Shown: piece by piece, positions 9,449 through 19,000 of the stretch | Numbering within the stretch: position 1 is the stretch's first letter | Layout: every line of letters starts with the position of its first letter | Assembly (NCBI RefSeq): GCF_018390515.1 | Contig: NZ_JAHBBK010000003.1 | Location: 620,001-684,000, forward strand | Direction of reading: 5' to 3' | Source: Mucilaginibacter sp. Bleaf8 | GTDB taxonomy: Bacteria > Bacteroidota > Bacteroidia > Sphingobacteriales > Sphingobacteriaceae | DNA length: 64,000 nucleotides | Made by a program: the position numbers and the translations under genes | The notes under the pieces: model-generated | What the model was told of the DNA's origin: nothing | The model's input: the letters and a program-made list of their open reading frames with translations, nothing else | Databases searched by the model: none

Positions 9449-10525
9449 ATGGAACACAAAGCAGTTAATCAGTCCCGCAAAAAGGTAGCGTTGGTAGCAG
9501 GTGCACAGTGCATTATAGGCCGTAACCTGATCAGTTATCTGGAAACGCTCGATGAGTGGGAAATTGTCGGCCTCTCACGCCGGGAAGGCGTAAATACGAA
9601 TAAAATCAGCTATATTTCAGTTGATTTGCTGAACGAGGCAGATACAGAAGCAAAGCTCAACCATTTAACTGGCATAACCCATATCTTTTATGCTGCCTAC
9701 CAGGATAAGCCCAGCTGGGCCGAATTGGTAGCACCTAACCTGGCCATGTTGGTGAATGTGGTTAATGGCATAGAAAAAGCATCGCCGTGCTTGCAACATA
9801 TTAGCCTGATGCAGGGATATAAGGTGTATGGCGCACATTTAGGGCCATTTAAAAGCCCCGCCCGCGAGAGCGATGCCGGGCACATGCCGCCGGAGTTCAA
9901 TGTAGATCAGCAACAGTTTTTGGAGCAGCGGCAAATAGGAAAAAGCTGGAACTGGTCGGCCATACGCCCGGCGGTTGTAGGCGGCGTGGCTTTAGGTAAC
10001 CCAATGAATTTAGCCGTGGCTATAGCGGTTTACGCAACGTTATCTAAACAACTCGGACTGCCTTTGCGCTTTCCCGGCAAACCGGGTGCTTATGATAAGC
10101 TGCTGGAATTTACAGATGCCGGTTTGCTGGCTAAGGCTACCGTATGGGCTGCTACCACACCACAGTGTGCCAACCAGGCTTTTAATATCAACTATGGTGA
10201 TATTTTTAGATGGAGCGAAATGTGGCCTAAAATTGCCCGGTATTTTGAGCTGGAAACCGCACCGCCGTTGCCAATGAGTCTTAATGTAATTATGGCCGAT
10301 AAGGAAGAAATGTGGCGCAAAATTATTGAGCAAAACAACTTAGCTTCGCATACTTATCAGGAGGTGTCATCCTGGGCTTTTGCCGATTTTGTATTCTCGT
10401 GGGATTATGATATGCTGGCCGATGGGTCTAAAGCCCGCAGGTTTGGCTTTCATGAATATGTAGAAACCGAACAGATGTTTTATAGCCTTTTTGATGAGTT
10501 ACGGGTGCAAAAAGTGATCCCATAA
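9449..10525 (+). CDS. PRISE-like NAD(P)-dependent reductase/epimerase with altered active site
   Basis: An extended SDR of the progesterone 5-beta-reductase/iridoid synthase (PRISE) type, recognisable from GYKVYGAHLGPF and the C-terminal FRWSEMWPKIARYF. The cofactor motif is degenerate (AGAQCIIGRN). Lys125 of the active site is present, but the tyrosine motif NFYY of the family reads FNV (150-152), so the usual proton donor is missing. The intact paralogue is at 22480. The ATG at 9449 is preferred to TTG at 9431. It is divergent from an AraC regulator. Activity cannot be assumed. Confidence 0.82.
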   Translation: MEHKAVNQSRKKVALVAGAQCIIGRNLISYLETLDEWEIVGLSRREGVNTNKISYISVDLLNEADTEAKLNHLTGITHIFYAAYQDKPSWAELVAPNLAMLVNVVNGIEKASPCLQHISLMQGYKVYGAHLGPFKSPARESDAGHMPPEFNVDQQQFLEQRQIGKSWNWSAIRPAVVGGVALGNPMNLAVAIAVYATLSKQLGLPLRFPGKPGAYDKLLEFTDAGLLAKATVWAATTPQCANQAFNINYGDIFRWSEMWPKIARYFELETAPPLPMSLNVIMADKEEMWRKIIEQNNLASHTYQEVSSWAFADFVFSWDYDMLADGSKARRFGFHEYVETEQMFYSLFDELRVQKVIP

Positions 10526-10657
10526 GCAAATTAACGTTGGTAAACAGTGTAAAATAGGGGTATTTGTGCCCCATGTAGCGTTAAAATCACGAAAACTGTT
10601 TATAATAGCTGCACTTTAAAAACAATAATTTTATATTCGTGTGCTAAACCAAAAATT

Positions 10658-10837
10658 ATGGAAAAATTTCAAGCTTTAAAAGAACTGGTAGAAACCGCAG
10701 AAAAAGATGCAGCGGCATTTTATGACAAAGGCAATAAAGCAGCTGGCACCCGTCTGCGTAACGCCATGCAACAATTGAAAAATGCAGCTACTGACATCCG
10801 TAAAGAAGTAACTGAAAAGAAAAACGCAGAAAAATAA
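10658..10837 (+). CDS. Histone-H1-like small basic protein (59 aa)
   Basis: Encodes MEKFQALKELVETAEKDA and continues with FYDKGNKAAGTRLRNAMQQL, ending in a lysine-rich tail. This is the short Bacteroidota protein annotated as histone H1 (Hc1-like), thought to bind DNA. The gene stands alone between its own AT-rich upstream region and a terminator. A TATATTCG close to the TAnnTTTG promoter element lies at 10632-10639. Confidence 0.88.
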   Translation: MEKFQALKELVETAEKDAAAFYDKGNKAAGTRLRNAMQQLKNAATDIRKEVTEKKNAEK

Positions 10838-10855
10838 TATCTGCACCCATTGAAG

Positions 10856-10878
10856 AAGCCTGCACCTGTTGCAGGCTT
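10856..10878 (+). terminator. Intrinsic terminator of the histone-H1-like gene
   Basis: AAGCCTGCA pairs with TGCAGGCTT around a CCTGT loop, followed by a short T run; 18 bases after the stop codon. Confidence 0.8.
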
Positions 10879-10996
10879 TTCTTATACCTTTTAGTGTAGG
10901 CAACTCTCACCGTTTTTACTTCTCAAAGCATTAAAGGGCGCTGTTCAGTGCACTATTTATTATCTTTGCCTTTATCCAGAATTATAACCCTTAACG

Positions 10997-12637
10997 GTGA
11001 GGTATAAGCTATTGTTTCTTTGTTGCTTTATGGTTTTCGGCACCGTTGCTTACAGCAATGATGGTGCTGATTCAGCATTTCAGGTGCTTAGTCAGGCTAT
11101 TAAAAATAAAAGCCTGTATACCCGGCAAAAAGAGGAGCGTATAGCATCGCTTAAAAAGCTTAAAGCCGGCGATCTATCTCTGTCTGAGCAATATGCTGTA
11201 AACGATAGCCTGTATCAGGAATACAAAAAGTTTAAAATTGATTCGGCTGTTTTTTATGCAGACCAAAATTTGCAGGTGGCCCGCAAACTGCAACGGCCAG
11301 AATTGGTGATTGCGGCGCAGTTGCAGCTATCTAACTCCTACTCCTCCTTAGGTAAGTTTCTGGAATCAGAACAGATCCTGAAATCGCTCAGCAGCAAAGC
11401 GCTGCCTAAGCCGATTTTAATGGACTATTATGATGCTTATATTCAATTTTATGAGCACTATGCAACCAATAGTTACAACAAAAACTATGTAAAGCTCATC
11501 CAGGCCTACCGCGATTCCCTCATTATTCAGCTCAACCCGGCATCGGTTCGCTATCAGATTAACCTGATTCAAAAGCAAATTTACCAGCGCGATTTAAAAA
11601 CGGCTCAGGCTGGGTTGCTGCGCCTGCTGGCGTCGGCCCAAAAGCAAAGCGCCGATTATGCTATGATTACTTACCTGCTGGCATTTAGTAACCAGTTGCA
11701 GCATCATACTGATATTGCCCGGAAATATTACACGCTATCGGCTATAACCGACGTTAGGAACGCTATTAAAGATAATGCCTCGCTGCAAAACCTGGCGTTG
11801 ATATTTTACGAAACCGGCGATTTGGATAACGCTTACATCTTTACCAAATCGGCCATTGAAGATGCCATTTTTTGCAACGTGAAATTCCGCACGTTGCGCA
11901 TGTCGGAGCTGTACACCATTATCAATACCGCGTACCTGGAAAAAGAGGGCAGGCAAAAGAGCCAGCTAAAGCTGTATCTGGTATTAATCAGTGTGCTTAC
12001 GGTATTTCTCATCATTGCCGTTATTTACGTGTATAAGCAGATGAAAAGGGTATCGCGAATTAAAGAAGAACTGCATGCCTCCGGTAAGCAATTGGCTGCG
12101 CTGAATCAGGAAATTAGCCATAGCAATGTGCAACTGAGCGACATTAACGCCCAGCTGTCAGAAGCTAACCAGGTTAAAGAGGCTTATATTGCCCAGTTCT
12201 TTGATCTTTGTTCAACCTATATTAACAAGCTGGAAGATTACCGCAAGACACTAAACAAAAAAGCCAATGAAAAACATGTGGATGAGCTGTTTAAAATGTT
12301 ACGTTCAACCACTGTGGTAGATACCGAGGTGGAAGGATTGTACAAGGTTTTTGACAATATTTTTTTAAGCCTGTACCCCAACTTTATCCGGGAGTTTAAT
12401 GCTCTGCTTTTGCCCGAAGAGCAGGTTACCGTTAAGCCCGGCGAGCTGCTGAATACAGAGTTGCGCATATTTGCGCTGATACGTTTGGGTATTACTGATA
12501 GTGTAAAGATTGCCGCCTTTTTGCGCTACTCCCTGAGTACTATTTATAACTATCGTACCCGTGCCCGAAACAAGGCCGCGGTATCGCGCGATGACTTTGA
12601 AAAGCGTGTAATGAAGATAGGTATATTGCCTGTTTAG
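10997..12637 (+). CDS. Membrane TPR regulator with C-terminal HTH (DUF6377-type)
   Basis: A signal peptide (to about 20) is followed by a helical TPR-like periplasmic region (about 60-325), one transmembrane helix (LYLVLISVLTVFLIIAVIYV, about 325-345), a coiled coil, and a cytoplasmic C-terminus with a LuxR-like helix-turn-helix (ELRIFALIRLGITDSVKIAA, TIYNYRTRARNKA). The layout matches the DUF6377 family of one-protein membrane regulators. The only start in frame is GTG at 10997, with a stop upstream at 10985. A TATCTTTG promoter element lies at 10961. The GH3 gene downstream is a possible target. Confidence 0.85.
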   Translation: MRYKLLFLCCFMVFGTVAYSNDGADSAFQVLSQAIKNKSLYTRQKEERIASLKKLKAGDLSLSEQYAVNDSLYQEYKKFKIDSAVFYADQNLQVARKLQRPELVIAAQLQLSNSYSSLGKFLESEQILKSLSSKALPKPILMDYYDAYIQFYEHYATNSYNKNYVKLIQAYRDSLIIQLNPASVRYQINLIQKQIYQRDLKTAQAGLLRLLASAQKQSADYAMITYLLAFSNQLQHHTDIARKYYTLSAITDVRNAIKDNASLQNLALIFYETGDLDNAYIFTKSAIEDAIFCNVKFRTLRMSELYTIINTAYLEKEGRQKSQLKLYLVLISVLTVFLIIAVIYVYKQMKRVSRIKEELHASGKQLAALNQEISHSNVQLSDINAQLSEANQVKEAYIAQFFDLCSTYINKLEDYRKTLNKKANEKHVDELFKMLRSTTVVDTEVEGLYKVFDNIFLSLYPNFIREFNALLLPEEQVTVKPGELLNTELRIFALIRLGITDSVKIAAFLRYSLSTIYNYRTRARNKAAVSRDDFEKRVMKIGILPV

Positions 12638-12845
12638 ATGTATTTTACCTCTCATATACTGCTACTTTTTTGCTGAATCAAGGCTGCCTTTGGTATTGTA
12701 AATCAAATAGATAGCTTGGGAAAAGGCTACTTTTTGCGTGTGATGCATTTCGCACACCGTTATATCGTGGTACATTTACCTCATGATAGGTATCGGTCAA
12801 CCGCTGACTGGTGCTTGATTTATAAACCCAATATTTATTCGTGTT

Positions 12846-15086
12846 ATGAGAAAAGCGTATACCAACGCATCAAGGATTATAAAAGTCCTTACGCTTGCCG
12901 TTATACTGCGTGTGTCTGGAGCTAATGCACAAAGCACCACGCCGGTATATATGGACGATACCAAGCCCATTAAAGAAAGGGTAGAAGATGCCCTGAAGCG
13001 CATGACGCTTAAAGAAAAAATTGCCGTGATACATGCCCAATCCAAATTCAGTTCACCGGGTGTGGCGCGTTTGGGTATCCCCGAAAACTGGACTACCGAT
13101 GGCCCGCACGGCATACGCTCGGAGGTGTTATGGGATGAATGGTCGCAAGCCGGCTGGACCAACGACTCGTGCACGGCTTACCCCGCCCTTACCTGCCTGG
13201 CCGCTACCTGGAATAAAGATATGGCGCTGCTTTACGGTAAATCTATAGGCGAAGAAGCACGTTACCGTAACAAGAATATTTTGCTTGGTCCTGGCGTTAA
13301 TATCTATCGCTCGCCGTTAAACGGTCGTAACTTTGAGTACATGGGTGAGGATCCTTACCTGTCGTCTAAAATGGTGGTACCTTATGTAAAAGGTGTACAG
13401 CAAAACGGGGTAGCTGCCTGTGTAAAGCACTTTGCCCTGAACAACTCAGAAGGTAACCGCCACACCGTTAACGTAAATGTTGACGACCGTACTTTGTATG
13501 AAATTTACCTGCCGGCTTTTAAAGCTGCCGTGCAGGAAGGTAACGCCTGGGCTATTATGGGTTCTTACAACCTGTATAAAGGCCAGCACTGTTGCCATAA
13601 CGAATTCCTGTTAAATGATATCCTGCGCAAAGAATGGGGATTTGAAGGCGTAGTAGTGTCAGACTGGGGTGGGGTGCATGATACCCGCCAAGCAATATTT
13701 AACGGCTTGGATATGGAATTTGGCAGCTGGACCAACGGCTTAACCGAAGGTAACAGTAATGCTTACGATAGTTATTATCTGGCCCGCCCATACCTTAAAT
13801 TAATTAATTCTGGTGAGGTAGGTACTAAGGAGTTGGACGAGAAAGTGCGCCGCGTATTGCGCTTAGCTTTCCTGACCACCATGAACAAAAACCGCCCGCT
13901 GGGATCGTTTGCTACTGAGGAGCATGCACTTGCTGCCCGTAAAATAGCGCAGGAAGGTATTGTGTTGCTTAAAAATAAGGGCAATGTGTTGCCTATTAAC
14001 CTGAGCAAAACCAAACGCGTGGCTGTAATTGGCGAAAACGCCATCAAAATGATGACCGTAGGCGGTGGTAGCTCATCGCTAAAAGCCAGATATGAAGTTT
14101 CGCCTTTAGAAGGCATACGTAAAAGATTCGGAAATCAGGCTGAGGTAGTTTATGCACGTGGTTATGTGGGCGATACCAGCGGTAACTATAATGGTGTGAA
14201 CACCGGCCAAAATCTGGCCGAAAAACGCCCGGCTGCAGAGTTGCTGGCGGAAGCTATCAAAGTAGCTAAAAGTGCCGATGTGGTGATCTTTATTGGCGGC
14301 CTGAACAAAAGCGACCGTCAGGATGCCGAAGGTTATGATCGCGAAAGCTTAAGCCTGCCTTATAACCAGGATAAGTTGATTGCCGAACTGGCGAAAGTGA
14401 ACAAAAACCTAGTTGTGGTTAACATATCAGGTAACGCTGTAGCAATGCCGTGGGTTAACCAGGTGCCTGCCATTGTACAGGGCTGGTTCTTGGGTTCGGA
14501 AGCGGGTAATGCGCTGGCTGCCGTACTGGCAGGCGATGCTAACCCATCCGGTAAATTAACCTTTACCTTCCCGGTGAAATTGACTGATAATGGTGCACAC
14601 GCTTTGGGTCAGTTTCCGGGTAACAAAGATGAGGTTACTTACAAAGAAGGTATTTTTGTAGGCTACCGCTGGGCCGATGCACATAAAATTAAGCCGCTGT
14701 TTGCCTTTGGTCATGGTTTAAGCTATACCACTTTCCAGTACGGTAAAGTAACTGCCGACAAAAACACAATGTCTGCTTCGGATAAAGTTACTTTCTCAGT
14801 AAACGTAAAAAACACCGGATCTCGGGAAGGCGAAGAGGTAGTTCAGCTTTACATCACCGATGTGAAATCATCCCTGCCACGCCCGGTAAAAGAGCTGAAA
14901 GGATTTGAAAAAGTATCATTGAAACCAGGCGAACAAAAAACGGTAAGTTTTACCGTTGATAAAACAGCATTGAGCTTTTTTGATGCCGCTAAGCACGAGT
15001 GGGTAGCCGAACCCGGCGATTTCCAAGCCCTGATTGGCGCTTCATCAGCAGATATTAAAACCAAGGCAGCATTTAAACTGCAATAA
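12846..15086 (+). CDS. Exported GH3 beta-glucosidase-like glycoside hydrolase
   Basis: Hydrolyses non-reducing-end beta-linked sugars. A signal peptide ends near residue 28 (SGANA). The GH3 N-terminal barrel carries the nucleophile Asp273 in VVVSDWGG and the substrate-binding KHF and RN(F)EYMGEDPYL stretches. The alpha/beta sandwich domain follows (IALLKNKGNVLPI-like segment near 370) and a fibronectin-III-like domain closes the protein (about 655-740). 746 aa is normal for BglX-type enzymes. It stands alone, with a terminator behind it; exact sugar specificity cannot be read from sequence. Confidence 0.92.
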   Translation: MRKAYTNASRIIKVLTLAVILRVSGANAQSTTPVYMDDTKPIKERVEDALKRMTLKEKIAVIHAQSKFSSPGVARLGIPENWTTDGPHGIRSEVLWDEWSQAGWTNDSCTAYPALTCLAATWNKDMALLYGKSIGEEARYRNKNILLGPGVNIYRSPLNGRNFEYMGEDPYLSSKMVVPYVKGVQQNGVAACVKHFALNNSEGNRHTVNVNVDDRTLYEIYLPAFKAAVQEGNAWAIMGSYNLYKGQHCCHNEFLLNDILRKEWGFEGVVVSDWGGVHDTRQAIFNGLDMEFGSWTNGLTEGNSNAYDSYYLARPYLKLINSGEVGTKELDEKVRRVLRLAFLTTMNKNRPLGSFATEEHALAARKIAQEGIVLLKNKGNVLPINLSKTKRVAVIGENAIKMMTVGGGSSSLKARYEVSPLEGIRKRFGNQAEVVYARGYVGDTSGNYNGVNTGQNLAEKRPAAELLAEAIKVAKSADVVIFIGGLNKSDRQDAEGYDRESLSLPYNQDKLIAELAKVNKNLVVVNISGNAVAMPWVNQVPAIVQGWFLGSEAGNALAAVLAGDANPSGKLTFTFPVKLTDNGAHALGQFPGNKDEVTYKEGIFVGYRWADAHKIKPLFAFGHGLSYTTFQYGKVTADKNTMSASDKVTFSVNVKNTGSREGEEVVQLYITDVKSSLPRPVKELKGFEKVSLKPGEQKTVSFTVDKTALSFFDAAKHEWVAEPGDFQALIGASSADIKTKAAFKLQ

Positions 15087-15103
15087 ACGATTTATATAAT
15101 CAT

Positions 15104-15133
15104 AAAGGCTGTCTCTAAGATGAGGCAGCCTTT
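15104..15133 (+). terminator. Terminator of the GH3 gene
   Basis: Arms 15104-15115 and 15122-15133 (AAAGGCTGTCTC / GAGGCAGCCTTT) form 12 pairs with one G-U wobble, and the T run continues after the stem. Confidence 0.85.
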
Positions 15134-15221
15134 TTTATTCCAATAAACTATTCTAACTTTCCTTGTACTGAAAATTAAATACGCACAGAATCAATTAATT
15201 ATACATAAAGTGAAAAACAAG

Positions 15222-15252
15222 TTTCACAAAACAAAAAATTAACATAAATTTG
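15222..15252 (+). promoter_or_regulatory. Bacteroidota-type promoter of tRNA-Val copy 1
   Basis: TTTC at 15222 and TAAATTTG at 15245-15252 are separated by 19 bases, close to the -33 TTTG / -7 TAnnTTTG consensus. The tRNA starts 18 bases downstream. Confidence 0.65.
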
Positions 15253-15270
15253 CATCGCAATAAAGAAAAA

Positions 15271-15345
15271 GGGAGCATAGCTCAGCTGGTTCAGAGCATC
15301 TGCCTTACAAGCAGAGGGTCACAGGTTCGAATCCTGTTGCTCCCA
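15271..15345 (+). tRNA. tRNA-Val (anticodon TAC), copy 1
   Basis: A 75-base cloverleaf: acceptor GGGAGCA/TGCTCCC, D-arm GCTCAGCTGGTTCAGAGC, anticodon loop CTTACAA between TCTGC and GCAGA, T-arm ACAGGTTCGAATCCTGT, discriminator A, CCA not encoded. The anticodon TAC reads Val codons. It is identical over its full length to the copy at 32855 on the other strand. Confidence 0.97.
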
Positions 15346-15348
15346 CTA

Positions 15349-15383
15349 AAAAAAGCCTTCAGTTAGTTACTGAAGGCTTTTTT
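15349..15383 (+). terminator. Terminator of tRNA-Val copy 1
   Basis: A 15-bp perfect stem (core GCCTTCAGT/ACTGAAGGC) with loop TAGTT and a T-rich tail. The same hairpin follows copy 2. Confidence 0.92.
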
Positions 15384-15468
15384 ATTTTTTCTTTATAGTG
15401 TGCTTATGCTATAAACTTTTTTAGCCAATACAAAAACTACCATACTATCTTCAACATGAGTAATAGCA

Positions 15469-17892
15469 CTAATTAGAAAGATCATCATTCTTGATGCCTC
15501 GTTTATTCTTTTTGATGGCTTCTTTAAGCTTGCCAAAGTTATAATTCAAGCTTAGTTTGAAAGATCTGAAATAATCCTGTCTCACATCAGTCTGTATAAA
15601 ATCTGCACTGGTGGTTTCTGTTATGTTGTTCCTGAATTTCGTAAAAGGATTATTAACACTTGCTGAAAATGATAATTTATTTTTAATAATATCCTTATTG
15701 ATAGCTACTGATGTACCGAAGGCGGGATTGACTACTTGCTGGAGATTAACCTGGTTACGGCCGCTATAGCTAAAGTTCGTATTCAATCGCCAGCCATTAT
15801 TCCATTTATAGGCCGCCGAAATATAGAAATTTTCAGAAAACTTACCTGTACTTATCATTTCTCCATTGCTAATGCCTTCCATTTGAATATAGATCGCATT
15901 ACCGTTCATACTTAGGTTAAGCGCTTTTGTAAGAGGATAGCTCATATTGAAGTTCACATTGTAAGCATTGCCTTTGCCAATATTTTCATAACTGGTGTAA
16001 GTGATTCTCGATACCTCGTCGTAATTAGAAATTTGCAAGGCTAAATCGCGCAGGAATGTATACGTGAAACCAACGTTGTAAGAAAGCTTATGCGAAGCAT
16101 TATAGCTTACCTGCACATTATTAATAGCAGATGAACGCAAGTTAGGATTACCGGAAATAACATAATCAGGATTTGCACGGTTTACAAACGGATTTAGCCT
16201 GTTGATACCGGGGCGTTGTATGCGTTGCGAAAAGCCAATATTTAAACTGTTCTGATTTTTAAAATTGTGATTCACAGATAGTGAAGGTACCAGGTTAAAG
16301 TAATCCTGGTTTACTGTTGATGAAGTTGATAGAAAGTTGATGTCTGTATTGGTATGTTCCAGGCGCAAGCCGCCGCTAAAATCCCATTTTTTTAAGCTGA
16401 AGCGATAATTATTATATGCAGCTAATATGATTTGTTTATTTTCATAATTGTCAGACATGTTATCGTCCGGAATATATACGCCATTTGTAAGTGTTAGATA
16501 ATCGTAATTGCTGTTGTTATGACGGGAAATAGCCTTTAAACCAGATTCTATAATTACTTTTTTCAAGGGATGTACATAGTCAATCTGTACGGTTTGTTCA
16601 TCGGTAGTGCCTTTGTTGTTTTGTTGGTAACTGGGCTCGGTGAACTGAACCCGGCTAACAATGTCATTATTGTTGTAGGACGTATTTGTGCTTTTATAAT
16701 AGCGGTAAGAGAACGTAAGCAGGCGGGTTTTATTAGATTTAAAACCTAACTGATAGTTTATGGCAGCATCTAAACCACTGTTATTGTTATTGGCACTATT
16801 CATTAAGTCATAGCCTTGTATAATGCTGTTACCACTTTGTAGAAGAGACGATTGCGTTCTATTGCCTGATGAGGCACTGCCATAACTGTTAAACTGAGCA
16901 GATAACAAGTTTAAACTGTCAATCTCATAACTAAGCTCGGTGCCAAAATAGCCAGAATGGCTATCAGGCTCATTTAAGCCATATTGGTTTAAGCTTGTTG
17001 GCTCGGCGCCTGTGGTAACGCGGCTGTTCGAGAATGAGGTTTGAGGCGCGTTGTATATATTTCCGCCGCCATAAGCAGCTATGCCGAAAGTTCCGAGCTT
17101 GGCATTTAATGAACCGCCGGCTCCCGGCCCTCCTACAGGGAAATTGCCATTGATATTTGCCGAACCGTTGTAGCCGTTAGTCATGGTTTTAGTAGTTATA
17201 ATATTGATTATTCCTGCATACCCTTCGGCATCATATTTTGAGGACGGATTGGTTATTACCTCTATTTTTTGAATAGTAGAGGCAGGCATGCTTTTCAAAA
17301 TGTTCTTCGGGTTATTATCCACCATGCCCGATGGTTTTCCATTGATGAATATCTTATAATCGCTCTTGCCCTTTAACAAAATATTTTCATTTACATCAAC
17401 GCTTAAATAAGGCACCTTGCGTAGCATATCAAAAACACTGCTCCCTTTACTTTCCGGGTCGGCCTGCAAATCGTACGTTATACGGTCGGCTTCCTGTTTA
17501 ATTAATGGTTTGGTTGATTGTACGGTTACTTCTTTCAACTGTTTCTGTTGCTGTCTCAAATAAATGGTTCCGGCGTTGAAGCTGCCGGAACCGGTTAGGT
17601 TAACCTGTATTTGCTTAGGTTCATAACCAATAAAAGCGACGCCCAGTTTGTATTTACCAACCGGTATATGAGTAAGTCTGAAAATGCCGTCTTGCCGGGT
17701 ATAGGTGGCTTTACCTGAAGTATTATTGGCTCCAATTAAGGTTATGGTTACATAATCTACCGGTTTTTTCGTTAGGCTATCAGCAATCAGCCCGGTAATT
17801 TCGCCAGTGCCGGATGTGCTTTGTGCTGATGCGCAGCTAAAAGCGGCGGTGAGTATTAAGGATAAAATGAGTATAAGATGGATAGGTTTCAT
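15469..17892 (-). CDS. Outer-membrane beta-barrel receptor, TonB-receptor-like (807 aa)
   Basis: Domain order: signal peptide (to about 23), carboxypeptidase-regulatory-like beta-sandwich (about 30-110, GEITGLIADSLTKKP), plug domain (about 125-235, ending in GYAGIINIITTK), then a large beta-barrel ending in LSLNYNFGKLKEA. This is the outer-membrane beta-barrel family common in Bacteroidota. The barrel ends in a charged tail (KKNKRGIKNDDLSN) rather than a terminal aromatic residue. It is monocistronic, 86 bases after its neighbour on the same strand. The ligand is unknown. Confidence 0.88.
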   Translation of the reverse strand: MKPIHLILILSLILTAAFSCASAQSTSGTGEITGLIADSLTKKPVDYVTITLIGANNTSGKATYTRQDGIFRLTHIPVGKYKLGVAFIGYEPKQIQVNLTGSGSFNAGTIYLRQQQKQLKEVTVQSTKPLIKQEADRITYDLQADPESKGSSVFDMLRKVPYLSVDVNENILLKGKSDYKIFINGKPSGMVDNNPKNILKSMPASTIQKIEVITNPSSKYDAEGYAGIINIITTKTMTNGYNGSANINGNFPVGGPGAGGSLNAKLGTFGIAAYGGGNIYNAPQTSFSNSRVTTGAEPTSLNQYGLNEPDSHSGYFGTELSYEIDSLNLLSAQFNSYGSASSGNRTQSSLLQSGNSIIQGYDLMNSANNNNSGLDAAINYQLGFKSNKTRLLTFSYRYYKSTNTSYNNNDIVSRVQFTEPSYQQNNKGTTDEQTVQIDYVHPLKKVIIESGLKAISRHNNSNYDYLTLTNGVYIPDDNMSDNYENKQIILAAYNNYRFSLKKWDFSGGLRLEHTNTDINFLSTSSTVNQDYFNLVPSLSVNHNFKNQNSLNIGFSQRIQRPGINRLNPFVNRANPDYVISGNPNLRSSAINNVQVSYNASHKLSYNVGFTYTFLRDLALQISNYDEVSRITYTSYENIGKGNAYNVNFNMSYPLTKALNLSMNGNAIYIQMEGISNGEMISTGKFSENFYISAAYKWNNGWRLNTNFSYSGRNQVNLQQVVNPAFGTSVAINKDIIKNKLSFSASVNNPFTKFRNNITETTSADFIQTDVRQDYFRSFKLSLNYNFGKLKEAIKKNKRGIKNDDLSN

Positions 17893-17979
17893 AAATGATA
17901 AGATTAAAGTTTAGGCAAAAGGATTCCTGTTTAAGTATTTTAATTACTTAAAAGAACGGTTATCAATTTAATTCAATGG

Positions 17980-18327
17980 TTACTCGGCTGTGTTGCGCTG
18001 CAGGTAGTGATAAAGTAAAAAGCCAAACGAAATAAATATAGCTTCAATGCCATAAGGCAGCGGCGAATCCAGATAGCTTGCACCGGGAATAAATTGATTT
18101 ATAACAAGCCCTATACCACCAAACAGCAATAATAAGCCCCATTTCAGAGCCTCGGATTTATTAGCTTTTGACTCAAAGGAGTTAGTAAGCAACCTGATAT
18201 AAATTTCGTCCTTAACGCCGGTATTAAGTACACGTAGCTTTAATATAAAGTTTAATATGGCTATCACTATAATAACCACTCCCGCAAAAAATGCTAATGG
18301 AACAAGCGTATGTTGAAGATCTATCAT
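17980..18327 (-). CDS. Small membrane protein, DUF6249-like (115 aa)
   Basis: Starting at ATG 18327 (MIDLQHTLVPLAFFAGVVII) the protein begins directly with a transmembrane helix, followed by a short charged stretch and two further hydrophobic segments (WGLLLLFGGIGLVI, GIEAIFISFGFLLYH). A longer start at 18357 adds ten residues and cannot be excluded. The layout resembles the DUF6249 membrane proteins found beside ECF sigma factors in Bacteroidota; here a sigma factor is encoded divergently 115 bases away. Function unknown. Confidence 0.72.
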   Translation of the reverse strand: MIDLQHTLVPLAFFAGVVIIVIAILNFILKLRVLNTGVKDEIYIRLLTNSFESKANKSEALKWGLLLLFGGIGLVINQFIPGASYLDSPLPYGIEAIFISFGFLLYHYLQRNTAE

Positions 18328-18442
18328 GATGATTTTGATTAAATGGTTTTGCTGCATTAGTCAGCATAACGGCGGCTAATGTTGCAGAAAAAATAATTTA
18401 TTTTACTGCAACATTAAACAGACACAGCGGTCTAATGCCAAA

Positions 18443-19000
18443 ATGTTTAACGAGGAAGACATAGTGCATCGAATCATCCGGGGCGACCTGCGCGCTTTCA
18501 GTGTGCTGGTCGCCCAGTATGAAAAGCTGGTGTTCCACGTTATAAACAGGATGGTTAACGATGAGCAGGATAAGGAAGATATTTGCCAGGAAGTATTTAT
18601 TAAAGTACACCACAACCTGAGCAAGTTTCGTTTTGAATCCAAGCTTTCCACCTGGATAGCGCGCATTGCCTATTTAACCGCTATCAACTATCTGAAAAAA
18701 TACCGCAAGCCTATGTTTGCCGACCAGGTGCAGGAGGTGGACAACTATTACTTCACACACGAGAACCCGCAGGAACTACTGGTCAAAAAAGACATGAATG
18801 CTTATGTGAATTTCCTGATCGGTAAAATGCCCGAGCAGTACCGCATTGTACTTACCCTGTTCCATTTGGAAGAGTTTTCTTACCAGGAGGTTGGCGATAT
18901 AACCGGGATGCCGGAGGGTACTGTTAAAAATTACCTTTTCAGGGCACGTAAGCTATTAAAAGAACAATTAGAGATTTACTTTAGTAAAGAAGAACTATGA
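18443..19000 (+). CDS. ECF-type RNA polymerase sigma factor
   Basis: Sigma region 2 (YEKLVFHVINRMVNDEQDKEDICQ onward) and region 4 (MPEQYRIVLTLFHLEEFSYQ and GMPEGTVKNYLFRARKLLKE) are both complete at 185 aa. The stop codon overlaps the start of the next gene (ATGA), so synthesis of this factor and its membrane partner is coupled. This is the standard layout of a sigma factor with a membrane-bound inhibitor. Confidence 0.93.
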   Translation: MFNEEDIVHRIIRGDLRAFSVLVAQYEKLVFHVINRMVNDEQDKEDICQEVFIKVHHNLSKFRFESKLSTWIARIAYLTAINYLKKYRKPMFADQVQEVDNYYFTHENPQELLVKKDMNAYVNFLIGKMPEQYRIVLTLFHLEEFSYQEVGDITGMPEGTVKNYLFRARKLLKEQLEIYFSKEEL

